This document shows positions 17,128-27,738 of a stretch of DNA of 64,000 bases, piece after piece. Position 1 is the first letter of the stretch. Every line of letters starts with the position of its first letter. The notes under the pieces were generated by a model. The model saw nothing but the letters and a program-made list of their open reading frames with translations. It did no database searches and was not told where the DNA came from. The DNA comes from JAZGGS01 sp963714405 (GTDB lineage Bacteria; Bacteroidota; Ignavibacteria; Ignavibacteriales; Ignavibacteriaceae), in NCBI GenBank assembly GCA_963714405.1, contig CAVQOH010000006.1, positions 186,001 through 250,000 of the forward strand, read 5' to 3'. The position numbers and the translations under genes are program-made.

Positions 17128-17841
17128 TTAACCCTCTTTTTCTATATCTGCATATACAGTTAGAACTTTTGTTGGATCACGCGGATCATTGGATTGAACG
17201 GTTATGGTACGGCTCAACATACCCTTCCTGTTTTTTGTGTCTAGTTCAACCTTTATTGTTCCAGATTCTCCGGGTTCAATCTTTTCACTGCTAACGAGCG
17301 CAGCTGTACACCCGCACGATGTTTTAACATCTTTAATTTTTAATGTTGATTTTCCATTGTTACTAAATGTAAAAGTGTGCTCTACAATATTTCCCTCTAA
17401 AACTTTTCCAAAATCATACTTTGTTTCCTGGAAATAAATAGCAGGTACTTTTGCTTCAGGATTATCAGAATTAATTACAGTTCCTGAGATGGTTAATCTT
17501 AATAACTCGCTTTCAGGATCATTACTTTTAATTGTTATAAATTTTTTCTGCGCACCATGTCTTCCCTCAGAATTAAATGTAACCTGTAGATTTGTCGATT
17601 CTCCGGGTGCAAGTTCATTTTTCTCAGGATTAGCAGCAGTGCAGCCACATGATGCCTGTACATTTATAATTTCAAGTAAATCGCCGCCATTATTTGTAAT
17701 AATAAAAGTATGGGATACTTTTTGTCCTTGCACAATTTTTCCAAAATCATGTTCTGTTGGCTGAACAAGAATCTTAGGACCCATTAACTGGGAAAAACCA
17801 ACTGCTGAAATTGTAAAAAATAAAATTAAAATTTTTTTCAT
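17128..17841 (-). CDS. DUF1573 secreted protein with two repeats
   Basis: A 237-residue exported protein with a signal peptide (residues 1-18). It has two copies of an immunoglobulin-like repeat, each with a DFGK-(I/V) start, a HTF-(I/T) core strand and the conserved SCGCTAA segment (about residues 64-70 and 174-180). These are hallmarks of DUF1573, which is widespread in Bacteroidota and of unknown function. The paired cysteines could bind metal or form a disulfide. Its ATG overlaps the tsaB stop (TAATG), so the two are co-translated. Confidence 0.88.
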   Translation of the reverse strand: MKKILILFFTISAVGFSQLMGPKILVQPTEHDFGKIVQGQKVSHTFIITNNGGDLLEIINVQASCGCTAANPEKNELAPGESTNLQVTFNSEGRHGAQKKFITIKSNDPESELLRLTISGTVINSDNPEAKVPAIYFQETKYDFGKVLEGNIVEHTFTFSNNGKSTLKIKDVKTSCGCTAALVSSEKIEPGESGTIKVELDTKNRKGMLSRTITVQSNDPRDPTKVLTVYADIEKEG

Positions 17842-18505
17842 TAATCTTTCCTCTTATTAACAATAAAATCTTTCAGATAATTTGGCTCTAAATAATTATA
17901 ATCAACGCTTTTTCTATCCTGGCCGAAAGTTTGTGCCCACTTAGCAATGTACAATGGATTGGGTGAAATCAGTATATGATTATGTGGTTCACTTCCGAGC
18001 AGCAAAGCCGCGTTGCCAAAAATTTTTATGCCGTTAACACTTTTTTTAAGTTCCTCAAACGTTAATATATTCAATTTATCTGCAAATATATAACTATCAA
18101 TTGTAATTGTAAACTTTGCAAAATATACCTCATCTTCGGTTTATTTTATTAGCAATTACGAACTTTGTTCCGACAGGTAATATTTTTGAAAGCTGGTAAG
18201 CGAAAGCTTCAAAAGTAGGAACTGGAATTATTGGAATTGAAGCACCGTAAGCTATTCCTTTTGCTGCTGACATTCCAATTCTTAACCCAGTAAATGATCC
18301 GGGACCTTCAGAAACAGCGATTGAATCCAAATTCCTAGACTTAATTTTTGCAGACTTAAAGTAGAATATTCTATTGATTCAAATAATTTTTCAGAATGAG
18401 AATGTTTTAATTAAGTATGCTGGAAAAATATTTATCCTCAGAAAAGTAAATTGCTGTACCGCACTGCGCTTCAGAAGTTTCTATTGCAAGAATTGGTTTG
18501 TTCAT
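17841..18505 (-). CDS. tsaB: tRNA threonylcarbamoyladenosine biosynthesis protein TsaB (three frameshifts)
   Basis: TsaB is a partner of TsaD/TsaE in making the t6A modification of ANN-decoding tRNAs and is essential in most bacteria. Three reading frames together give a full-length protein. They contain an N-terminal ILAIETS, a middle part HSHSEKL then GPGSFTGLRIG and SAAKGIAYG, and a C-terminal part with YLEPNYLKDF. The frames change near 18409 (TT where TTT is expected), 18345-18349 (five where six are expected) and 18138 (GG where G is expected). All three are single-base differences in short homopolymer runs. I read this as an intact gene with sequence errors; true decay of a usually essential gene is less likely. 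The ATG at 18505 follows the tsaE stop within 3 nt. Confidence 0.85.
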
Positions 18506-18508
18506 TTC

Positions 18509-18935
18509 TTACAATAATTTAAAATTAAATTCTCTTGATGAATCATCATTTACAGAAATATTTATTTCAATTCTTTTTCTGGCAAAGCTAACGGGCATTA
18601 GATTTCCCCATTCAATAAATGTTGCTGCGTTCTTCATCATTTAAATAATCCTGCCAACCGATATCGAATAGTTCTTCAATATTTTTTAGACGAAAAAAAT
18701 CAGCATGATAAAATTTAATTTTTCCATTATACTCATTTACAATTGCAAATGAAGGGCTGTTAACATTATCAGCACCAAGTTGTTTAAGCGCTTGCTTTAT
18801 AAAAAATGTTTTTCCTGCACCAAGCTGCCCGTTTAAAACTATTACATCACCAGTTTTAACAATATGTGAAAACTTAACAGCAAGCTCCGTTGTTTCCTCT
18901 TCTGTAACAACTATTTTTGAGTATGGAAATTTCAA
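18509..18935 (-). CDS. tsaE: tRNA threonylcarbamoyladenosine biosynthesis ATPase TsaE (one frameshift)
   Basis: A small P-loop ATPase of the t6A synthesis complex. Walker A GQLGAGKTFF lies at about residues 37-46, followed by SPSFAIVNEY and the HADFFRL strand typical of TsaE. The frame breaks near 18630 after DYLNDEE. The other frame continues with NAATFIEWGNL, the expected WG motif and C-terminal strands, and stops at 18509. A single-base error restores a normal protein of about 142 residues. It starts with TTG at 18935, four bases after the porX stop, and is followed directly by tsaB. Confidence 0.87.
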
Positions 18936-18939
18936 AAAA

Positions 18940-20510
18940 TTACTTTGGCTCCATAGTTATTACCGGTAAAATCATCTCTTCCATAGAAATTCCTCCATGC
19001 TGAAATGTATCTTTGTAATGGGTAAGATATTTATGATAATCAGTCGGATATACAAAATAATAATCTTCTTTTGCAATAATATAGTTAATTGTAACACCTC
19101 GTTTTGGAAGTTTATACTCATCAGGATTTTTAATATAAATTGCATGTTTTTCATCAACTTTTAAGTTTCTTCCGTATTTAAATCTTAAATTAGTTGAAGC
19201 TTCCCTATCACCCAAAACTTTTGCACCTCTTAATGATCTTATACTGCCGTGATCGGTTGTAATAACTATTTTTACATTTTCCATTTTTGCCAGAGCTTTA
19301 AAAGTGCCTAGGAGCGATGAATGCGTAATACCAGCTATTTGTAAAGGAACGGTATGCAGATTCATCAGGAGCAATTTCCTTTAAGATATCTGAATCTGAT
19401 CTTCCGTGTGCAATCATATCAAGAAAGTTAACAACAATTGCAGTAAGCTGGTTATTTTTATAGGATAGAATGTTCTGTTCAAAATTTCTTCCAACTTCCG
19501 GATCAATAATTTTAATGTATTTAAGATCGTTTTTCAGTTTTATTCTTTTTCTATCTAGTAAAAGTTGAAGCAATTCTTTTTCATATTTATTCATGCTTTT
19601 TTCATCATCATCTTTTCCTTGCCACAGATCTGGATAATATTTTTCTATTTCCGACGGAAATAAACCGCTAAAAAGTGAATTACGCGCATACGGTGTTGCA
19701 GTTGGCAAAATTGAGTAATAGTAATCTTTTTCAATATTAAAAAGATCAACCAAATGTTTTTCCATAACCAGCCATTGATCAAGCGGAGACAATCAATCAC
19801 AAAATAAAATACGTTAGTTTTTTCATTGTTTAAGATGATTTAAAACATATTTTTCTGTTATTTCAGTTGTAAGGGTTGGAGTATTTGTCATTTTCAGTTG
19901 AGCTTATCCACTTTTTATAATTTTTTTCAACAAACCTACAAAATTCTTTGTTTGCCTCTTTCCGCTGATCATTAAGAGTTTGTCTCAATCCAATTTCAGA
20001 ATGCTGGTCAAGCTCAACATCCCAGTTAACCATTTTTAAATATGTTTCAATCCATTCATTAAAATCCATTTCACTGCTAAGCGATTGTGATATTTGGTTG
20101 AAATCCTGTAAGTAATCTTTTGTTGCATATTGCCCTGAAATTTTTTTCCCTTCCAACAATTTTTTACAAACAAGTAAAACCTGACTTGGATTAACAGGTT
20201 TGGTTAGGTAATCACTAATTTTTCCACCAATAGCTTCGTGCATTAAAGTTTCTTCTTCACTTTTTGTAATCATAACTATTGGTATGTTAGGATTTATTTC
20301 TTTTATAATTGCAAGTGTTTCCAATCCTCCCATACCAGCCATCATTTCATCTAAAAATATAAGATCGAATGATTGATCTTTTACTGCAGAAATAGCATCT
20401 TCGCCATTTGTTGCTGTATCAACATCATATCCTTTTTCAGAAAGAAAAATTATATGAGATCTTAAAAGCTCAATTTCATCATCTACCCATAGTATTTTTG
20501 ATCCTGCCAT
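18940..20510 (-). CDS. porX: T9SS response regulator PorX (receiver + PglZ domain, four frameshifts)
   Basis: PorX is the response regulator that, with the kinase PorY, controls type IX secretion; its C-terminal PglZ domain is an alkaline-phosphatase-fold phosphodiesterase. The receiver domain is intact (VDDE, phosphoacceptor Asp54 in IFLDEMM, Lys in YLTKPV). The PglZ part is present but split over several frames (DCLRLDQW, PTATPYARNSLFSG, ITTDHGSIRS). The shifts lie near 19884-19886, 19829-19831, 19780 and 19320, each explained by one extra or missing base in a run of equal bases. The repaired length is about 523 residues, normal for PorX. It lies directly downstream of sprA, linking the secretion channel with its regulator. 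Confidence 0.9.
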
Positions 20511-20600
20511 ACTTAGTTCTTAATCCTCGTTTTGAAATAAATTTAAAAACCGTTGTTAAACTTAAAATTTGTTTTGTTGAAGAAAAAAATAAATGTAAAA

Positions 20601-23600
20601 TCACTGAATAACAATATTAACATCAAGTCCTGCTTCATTAGTTGTTGTGGGAGGAATTCTTGCAGCACCTTCGGGTTCAACAGTAGAACGTTTATAAAAG
20701 ATAGAAAGCGAAACTTTTGAACTGATTGTATATTTAATTCGTGGTTCAATTGTGGTTCTTGTTGTTCCATCTTGCGGAATTCCATCCTCAGTAAAATTGT
20801 TCATCTCAAATCGTATTGTAGAGTTGCGAGTACTGGTATAGGAAAGTAAAAATTCAATATCATTTTTTAAAGAAACACCAAAAAGCGGTAGCTCAAAACC
20901 TGATTTTGAATATCCAGCTGTAAAACCAATATCATTTGAAACCGTTTCGGTAATATTAGTTGTAGAAAGTCCAAGATCATAACTGTTCCGCGATGAAAAT
21001 TTAATGTTTCCTGTTAAATTACCCCCCCAAAGCTGCCCAAAAGTTATATTTAAACCAACTAGAGGTGAGAATCCGTATTCAATCCGTTGTGTTTGGATTT
21101 CCTGATTACCATCAACTGAAAGTTTCCATCCTTCTGTATAATTTGAAGTATATGCATGATCCAGTGAAATTCTATCAGCTAATGATTTAAGAAATAATAT
21201 TTTTTCTAAACCATCCCAAGAAATTCTCCAATTGGGCCTTGGTATAAAATTGGATACGCTGCTGAAGGCCGGTATCGATGAAAGCAGCGGGAAAGATTCA
21301 AATCCTTCAATAAATGCATCAGATAATGATTTTCTTGGATCTTCAGAATTAGGATTGTATAAGCTATGAACCTTTTTAATACCAGTATCCACAAATGGTA
21401 AAAGTCCTGATGGTAATGCTAAAAATGATCTTGTAAGACTTCCGGAGGAATTAACATTTGTTATAGAAATTGTACCGAACTCATCTGCTCTTAATGTGGT
21501 TGTTTTATTCATAGACCAGTTCACATTCCAGTTAATATCAAGCTTTGCTCCTTCCCACAAAGGTCGTGCTGTTTTAACATCTATAGTATTTTTTTCTGAA
21601 AAAACATCGCTAAGATTTGTGTTTTCAGCAAATGCACGTGGTCCAACATCGCTGCTTAATCCCAGCTGAAACGCTCGTGATGGTCCGTTATCTGGATTTT
21701 GAGAGAAACCCCAGAAGTTAGCAAAACCAGTTCCATACGATTTAATACCAGATTTAGAAAGACTGTTATCATGTGAAAAATTTATGTTAAAATTTTCCCA
21801 ATCGAATAAAACTGCTTTAACTGCAGCTCTTAAAAAGAGCAATGCTCTAGTAAGTGTAGATTTTTTTTGTGTTGTTGAAACAACAGTTCCAAGGCTGTCT
21901 TCTTCGCCTAAAATGTTTTTATTTTCATTGTTATCTTGTCCAGTATTATCATCACTGGAAGTAAAAAGAGGTTCTGTTAATGGTTTCCATCTTAAAACCA
22001 TTCCTGCTGAAAATCTTCTGGAATAACCGGCGCTTCTACCAAGAACTTCCTGGCGAAGATCATAATTCCACTGATATTGTACTGCATAAGTTGCACTAAG
22101 TGTAAAATATCTGTTTATGTCCCACAAAGCTGGTAGCTTGGGTGAAGAACGGATATCAAAGGATTGGCTGTACCGATAGTCCCTTCCAAAAGTTGCACCA
22201 CCGAAAATATCATTCCAAATGTCCGTTTCTGTTCTATCATTTCCATCTGCATCTTCAAGCAAATAAGCTAACGAAGAATTAATGGTAACGTTATAACTTG
22301 CAGTCAAATTTATCAATCCACCTTCGGTAAGGCGCCAGGCAAAATTAAATCCTCTTGAAGTTGTAAAATCTCTGGCAATGCTTTCATTAGTTAAGTTGTT
22401 ATTTCGGGGACGGGTTCTATTACTGTTCCTGTTACGTTTTGCTGTAATTACTGCGGCAAAATTTTGTGGAGTAAAATATACCTTAGCATCTTTATAATCT
22501 TTAAACAATTGAAAAATTGCACCAATTAGCGGAAGATCTGCTAATTTGATATAAAGATCAGGACTTAAACTAACATTGTAATTTGCATTAGCGTTCCATA
22601 CCCAGTTAAAACTTTCTTCAATAGTTGGGCTGCGGCTAAATGTATTATTGTAGTTAAAACCAAATGATAGTGCATTCCAGGAATCATTTATATACCAGGC
22701 ATCTGAAGGAACTACAAGTTTTATATTAGATGCAGAAATTGTATTAGAAACATTAAGCGTTTGTGTTTCAATTAAAAACTGTTCAGGTGTTTGCGGCTGC
22801 TCTCCTGCTAACGAATCAGGTAGATTTTTTAGTTGTTCCACTGCTTCTTCCACTAGCACATCCGTACCAGGAATATAAAGAGGTTTACCAAGTGATTCAG
22901 TGTGGGAATAATTTATTTTTAAGTTACTTTCCCTCATATTAAAAGGCAGCAATTTTAAAACATCAAGATCTGAAGAAACTGACCAGTTTCTTGTTTCTAT
23001 ACGCGATCCAAATCTATCTGCAAGTCGATGGAAAAAAGGATTTCTTTCACTCATATTAAAGTTAACAGTAAGCAAATCAGCAAATTTTAATGAAGTTGCA
23101 AAGCTGTATGCCCATCCTTCTGAATCATCTGCGCCTACAACTCGCAGTTCATTTATCCAAACTTCGCCTGAAACCGGGATACTGCTTACATTGTCATTTA
23201 GATTAAAAATTCCAACCGATAGAAATTTTACTGAAGTTAGAGTTGGATTTCCTCGTACACGGTAAAAATGACCTGGTCTTCCCTCCACCGGAACTGTTAT
23301 AATTCCAGTTGAGGTGTCTATTCCAGCTTGCTTAACAGCCGTTAATTGATCGAAAATAATTGAAATGTTATTCCACCCCGCTTCAACCGGTTGTCTGTAC
23401 TCATAGTAGTGATTTGTATCTGTTCCGAAACGGAAAAATACTTCTGCAGCATGCTCCCCGGTAATGGTATCAATATATGAAACTGATGCAGGTGATTCAT
23501 AATTATCATCTCCATGAATAAATAGTTTTATCTCCTTATAATTAAAAACATCGAGTGGGCGGAACAGGTATTTAATAGCTTCACGTGATTCACCAACCGG

Positions 23601-26600
23601 TAGCTGGTTTAAAATAAGATTTAAGGATTGCTCATTTCTAAGTATGTTTTCATCAGGTCTTGTTCTGTCCTTTTCCTGAACAACTCCCGGCGGACTTGTA
23701 TAGTTTAAATTTTCTTCCAAGCTAACAACAGAAATTGAAAGTACTGTATCATCTGCAACCAGTTTTTGCCACTGACTACCAACAAGGTTAAATTCTGTTA
23801 TTCTAAAATGAATAAGAGAATCAGTCCCATGAGTAAACAACCTTATTGTTTCCACATTTGCAAAGCTTGGATTTCCCACGATTGCGGAAGTATCTTTAAT
23901 TGGAATACGGTATAAATACCATGTTCCATCACCCTGCCCCCCGCCTGAAATAAACGGATTTGTTACACTATTAGTATCTAGTGGTATTTTGTAACGGAAG
24001 AAACTGTTAACCTGATCAAGATAACCATTGCGGTTTAAATCTTCAGTATCAGGTAACAAGCCTACATCTGTTAAAGCAGAGTTTCCCTGTGTTCCATTTA
24101 TACCAAAATAATCATCTCTAATTGGGGGCGATCTTTGTACGAAATTAAAATTATCACCGCTTGGATCTGATTTTGTGCTACCCGACTGAGTTCTTTCCTC
24201 TCCATCAAATATTTCATCAATTCCTGTGTCTTCTCCTTCGTCTAATAAATCATTATTATTAGTATCTTCATTATTAAGGAAATTGTTGGGTATCACATCT
24301 TCACTAATTAAACCCATATCAAGATAAAGAGATGCATTTTCAGGAGCACCTACGATCTTCATCCAAAACTCAATAAATTCAACGTTTTGCTCAATTAAAT
24401 TGTTTGCTGTGGATGAAAGAACTCTTTGCATTCCTCCCCAAGTTAATGCTGGATTCCCTAATTCCGGATTCCAATTATAGGTTCCGGGAGTATCAGGCAT
24501 AAAAACATAATCCATTACAGTTACTTGCTGATCTTCTCTTGCAACCTGTTTTCTATCGCCATAAATTTGTTCAACAGTAACATCAGAAGGTGTAATTGAA
24601 AACCAAAAACTTTTTGCTTTATAGCTTAATCTTTCCTGGTGGCTAATTCCCGGTAAAAGCGGAAGATCTTCCGGGGGGCTTGTATCCTTCCATCCTGTAT
24701 ACCCAACACCAACAGGTATTATTCTTTTTGCACCTTCAAAATCATCAATGTAAGCAATGCTTTTTCCTTCATCAGAAGTAATTGTACTCTTCTTAGTATT
24801 CGGATCTGGTGACATATATGCATACTCACCGGAAAATGTGAAGTTGGACATTTCTCTTGTGGAGATTACGTAATCCAAAGCTTTTGTAAGAAACGGCAAC
24901 TCTGCAGAAGTTTTAAAATCAGCACCATAGATTGTGTTACTTAAAGGTTCTTCACCAATTCTGACTTTATCACTTAAAGTCTGCTGATTTAAGTTCATAA
25001 CCGTAAAACCAAGATGAGTTTTATCAGAAAATTCATATAATCCTCTAGCACCTAAAAGTGTTTTTGATGCAAGCTGAAATAGATCATTTTGTTCATAGGT
25101 AACTTTAAGATCTGCTCCGGGAACAAGAGCTGCTTCGTTTCTAATTGTTAATTGCCCGATATTGTAATCAACGGTGTAATCCGTTCCTGCAGCCAATTCC
25201 CTTCCATTAAGAACAACTTTTACGGAATTTTCTACCACATTAAATCCAAGCTGGTAGGTTGAAGTAACATCCCCGGTACTTTTACCATTCATTAACCATT
25301 TATCCGGGGCTTTATCCTGCCGTGCAAAAGTTTTTGTTAAATCATAGACTGATTGATATTTGAGAGAATCCAAACCCGGCGGAATATCTCTTCCAAAAGG
25401 TTCAAGTGTAGGAAATATTATTTCACCGGTTTCCGGGTAAACAGTTAAACCAGTTCGCCAATCAAAAACATTATCTGGTTTTGAACTTCCTCCTTCACTT
25501 TGCTGATCTAAACCAAATGCTTCAAGCAGCCTAATGTTTCCATTCGCTGTTGCAACTTCATCAGTAGGATCTTGCCCGACATTTTCATATTTAATTTTAA
25601 ATTCAAATCCTTCTTTCTTAATATTTCGGGAACCTGTTGGGTAAATATTTTTTAACTGTAAACTCCAGGCCTGTTCATAATCTCCTTCCGGTTGCAAATT
25701 TTGAGGTTTAACAAGTTTTAAAACCAATCTTCTGGAAGTATCAGATCCTGCTGTATTTAAAAATTCACCGTAAACAACATCATCTTGCGTTCCCCCCGGT
25801 AAATTTTCCTGTCTGAAAGCAACAGCAATAATTTCCTGTTCATTTAATGCGGTTTTAAATGTGATAAAACCAGTTTCGGCATGAAGAGTATAATCTACAC
25901 CCGGAGATAATAAAAGAAACCTACCAGTAGCATTCTGCCCGGGAACAAGATCTTCAATATCATCCCTGAGAGTATCAGGATAAACTCCACCGGGACCAAT
26001 CGGTGGAAGATTTATATAACAATTTGCTATTCTTTCTTTTGATTTATCAAGTGAAATGATATTAATCGATTTCCAAACCTCTATCTCTGTTACAAGGTAT
26101 GTGTTGTTAACACTAGGTGTAACATTGCTATAATACTCTTCGAATAAATTTAATTCAGGATTTCGGCTTGCATAAACTGTATCTAAAAAATAGTGATTGG
26201 TCGAATAATCATAAGCTCTTACATCATATTCCTGAGCAGTAGATCCGCCTTCAACTGATACTTCTTTTGTTTCACCCTTTTTCTGGCTGGCGATTGTTGT
26301 GAGACTAAAAGGACCAAGTTTAAATAGTGCTTTAATTCCAAAGAGTGCTTCCGCACCGCCAATTAAAGATGAAGTTTGCATTGAAACGTTTCCTGCTTCA
26401 ATGGATTGAATTATTTCATCATCATAACCAGTGTATTTTAATTTTAGCTGGTTTTCATATTCAAAAGTTCGTTCAGTATTCCAATCTGCATTAATATTTA
26501 GCTTATCACCAATAGTTCCATTAACATTAATCTGCACTGTTTGTTTAAAGTCAGGTTCATTACGGGTATTACCTAAACGATTAGCAGTTACACCTTCGGT

Positions 26601-27476
26601 AGTTTCATTTCTCCACGCTCCATGAATTGTTACATTTCCGCCAATCTTTAAACTTATTTTTGGTTCACCAAATATGCTAAGCACACCAACGCTTGGCAAT
26701 GGAATTTCAAAATCAGTTAAGCTTGTAATGAGTTCACCCAAACCTACTTTTGTATCTTTAAGTTTATATTCAGAACCAATCTCCTCCCAGCTGGATCTTT
26801 CTCGTAAGGCAATTTTCATCCCGATGTAATCTTCAAGAGGCATGCGGAGTTTTATTTTTGTTTCCTGAGAAGCAATTAATTCTTTAATTTCAACATACTT
26901 TCCTGTAGAATCTATTTGAATTATTCTTCTCTTAAAATTTGATGTTGGCTGCACAAAAAATTTAGATTCCTGTTTTTCATCTAACTCTATGTATGGTTTA
27001 TCTTCTCTGGTATAGTGAAAATATTTTAACCGGTTTGTGGAATCGAGCCCCATTTCATAAATGCGGAGTGAATCAAGATTTACTGGCAGTGAATCTTTTT
27101 CGGCTTCCTTCTCCTCGATGAGTGATTCAAGTGAATCTTCAAAAACAGCCAATGAATCTTCTGTTATTAAAGTAGAATCCAGCAAACCTTCTTCACCGGT
27201 GCTGTCGGATAAAATTGGGAAATCATTTGCAACAGGTTGTTGAAAATTCTCGGTTGTTAAAATTAAATCTGATAAAGCATGAGAATTCATACCATTTGAA
27301 CTTGAAGGATTAAGGTTATAAACAGAAGCATTGTTGTAGATATCATTACTATATTTGGTGGAAACCCATTTAAAACAGGTGTTAAACAGCAAATCTTTAT
27401 TTACTTGAGAATTAAAAGATGGTTTAAAACCCAGGTTTACTGAAGAGTAAAAAAGAAGTGCAAAAAGCAGAGACAT
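20601..27476 (-). CDS. sprA: T9SS translocon protein SprA (Sov)
   Basis: A 2291-residue giant outer-membrane protein, matching the usual 2300-2500-residue length of SprA, the 36-stranded beta-barrel channel through which T9SS cargo is exported. Alternating beta-strand sequence runs throughout. SprA signatures are visible, for example NGRELAAGTDYTVDYNIGQL, SIAYIDDFEGAKR and the repeated INADWNTERTF-type segments. A short hydrophobic N-terminus serves as signal peptide. It is the first gene of a reverse-strand operon with porX, tsaE, tsaB, DUF1573 and accD. Five predicted T9SS cargo genes lie in this window. Confidence 0.95.
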   Translation of the reverse strand: MSLLFALLFYSSVNLGFKPSFNSQVNKDLLFNTCFKWVSTKYSNDIYNNASVYNLNPSSSNGMNSHALSDLILTTENFQQPVANDFPILSDSTGEEGLLDSTLITEDSLAVFEDSLESLIEEKEAEKDSLPVNLDSLRIYEMGLDSTNRLKYFHYTREDKPYIELDEKQESKFFVQPTSNFKRRIIQIDSTGKYVEIKELIASQETKIKLRMPLEDYIGMKIALRERSSWEEIGSEYKLKDTKVGLGELITSLTDFEIPLPSVGVLSIFGEPKISLKIGGNVTIHGAWRNETTEGVTANRLGNTRNEPDFKQTVQINVNGTIGDKLNINADWNTERTFEYENQLKLKYTGYDDEIIQSIEAGNVSMQTSSLIGGAEALFGIKALFKLGPFSLTTIASQKKGETKEVSVEGGSTAQEYDVRAYDYSTNHYFLDTVYASRNPELNLFEEYYSNVTPSVNNTYLVTEIEVWKSINIISLDKSKERIANCYINLPPIGPGGVYPDTLRDDIEDLVPGQNATGRFLLLSPGVDYTLHAETGFITFKTALNEQEIIAVAFRQENLPGGTQDDVVYGEFLNTAGSDTSRRLVLKLVKPQNLQPEGDYEQAWSLQLKNIYPTGSRNIKKEGFEFKIKYENVGQDPTDEVATANGNIRLLEAFGLDQQSEGGSSKPDNVFDWRTGLTVYPETGEIIFPTLEPFGRDIPPGLDSLKYQSVYDLTKTFARQDKAPDKWLMNGKSTGDVTSTYQLGFNVVENSVKVVLNGRELAAGTDYTVDYNIGQLTIRNEAALVPGADLKVTYEQNDLFQLASKTLLGARGLYEFSDKTHLGFTVMNLNQQTLSDKVRIGEEPLSNTIYGADFKTSAELPFLTKALDYVISTREMSNFTFSGEYAYMSPDPNTKKSTITSDEGKSIAYIDDFEGAKRIIPVGVGYTGWKDTSPPEDLPLLPGISHQERLSYKAKSFWFSITPSDVTVEQIYGDRKQVAREDQQVTVMDYVFMPDTPGTYNWNPELGNPALTWGGMQRVLSSTANNLIEQNVEFIEFWMKIVGAPENASLYLDMGLISEDVIPNNFLNNEDTNNNDLLDEGEDTGIDEIFDGEERTQSGSTKSDPSGDNFNFVQRSPPIRDDYFGINGTQGNSALTDVGLLPDTEDLNRNGYLDQVNSFFRYKIPLDTNSVTNPFISGGGQGDGTWYLYRIPIKDTSAIVGNPSFANVETIRLFTHGTDSLIHFRITEFNLVGSQWQKLVADDTVLSISVVSLEENLNYTSPPGVVQEKDRTRPDENILRNEQSLNLILNQLPVGESREAIKYLFRPLDVFNYKEIKLFIHGDDNYESPASVSYIDTITGEHAAEVFFRFGTDTNHYYEYRQPVEAGWNNISIIFDQLTAVKQAGIDTSTGIITVPVEGRPGHFYRVRGNPTLTSVKFLSVGIFNLNDNVSSIPVSGEVWINELRVVGADDSEGWAYSFATSLKFADLLTVNFNMSERNPFFHRLADRFGSRIETRNWSVSSDLDVLKLLPFNMRESNLKINYSHTESLGKPLYIPGTDVLVEEAVEQLKNLPDSLAGEQPQTPEQFLIETQTLNVSNTISASNIKLVVPSDAWYINDSWNALSFGFNYNNTFSRSPTIEESFNWVWNANANYNVSLSPDLYIKLADLPLIGAIFQLFKDYKDAKVYFTPQNFAAVITAKRNRNSNRTRPRNNNLTNESIARDFTTSRGFNFAWRLTEGGLINLTASYNVTINSSLAYLLEDADGNDRTETDIWNDIFGGATFGRDYRYSQSFDIRSSPKLPALWDINRYFTLSATYAVQYQWNYDLRQEVLGRSAGYSRRFSAGMVLRWKPLTEPLFTSSDDNTGQDNNENKNILGEEDSLGTVVSTTQKKSTLTRALLFLRAAVKAVLFDWENFNINFSHDNSLSKSGIKSYGTGFANFWGFSQNPDNGPSRAFQLGLSSDVGPRAFAENTNLSDVFSEKNTIDVKTARPLWEGAKLDINWNVNWSMNKTTTLRADEFGTISITNVNSSGSLTRSFLALPSGLLPFVDTGIKKVHSLYNPNSEDPRKSLSDAFIEGFESFPLLSSIPAFSSVSNFIPRPNWRISWDGLEKILFLKSLADRISLDHAYTSNYTEGWKLSVDGNQEIQTQRIEYGFSPLVGLNITFGQLWGGNLTGNIKFSSRNSYDLGLSTTNITETVSNDIGFTAGYSKSGFELPLFGVSLKNDIEFLLSYTSTRNSTIRFEMNNFTEDGIPQDGTTRTTIEPRIKYTISSKVSLSIFYKRSTVEPEGAARIPPTTTNEAGLDVNIVIQ

Positions 27477-27738
27477 GCGAAGAATCTCACGAAAAAGATT
27501 TACAACTCTATTTTTGATAGAAATTTTCAGAATATGTGTTAGGTTATTTGAACAAAAAAGAACTGTAAAAATTATTCGATAATTTTCCTCTTATTTTATT
27601 TTTGGCTTAAAAAGTTAGATAATTCAGATAATATTATCAACACATATTTCATTAAAAATTTAAAATACGATTAAAATTTAGAGTTTTTGTTGTAATCAAA
27701 AGAGGTAATTATTTATCGCCGAGGGATGCATGACTTTG

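Noticed and set aside
17841..20510. Programmed frameshifting in tsaB, tsaE and porX
   Set aside because: Shifts of both signs occur at many unrelated positions without slippery heptamers or downstream structures; sequence errors explain them better.
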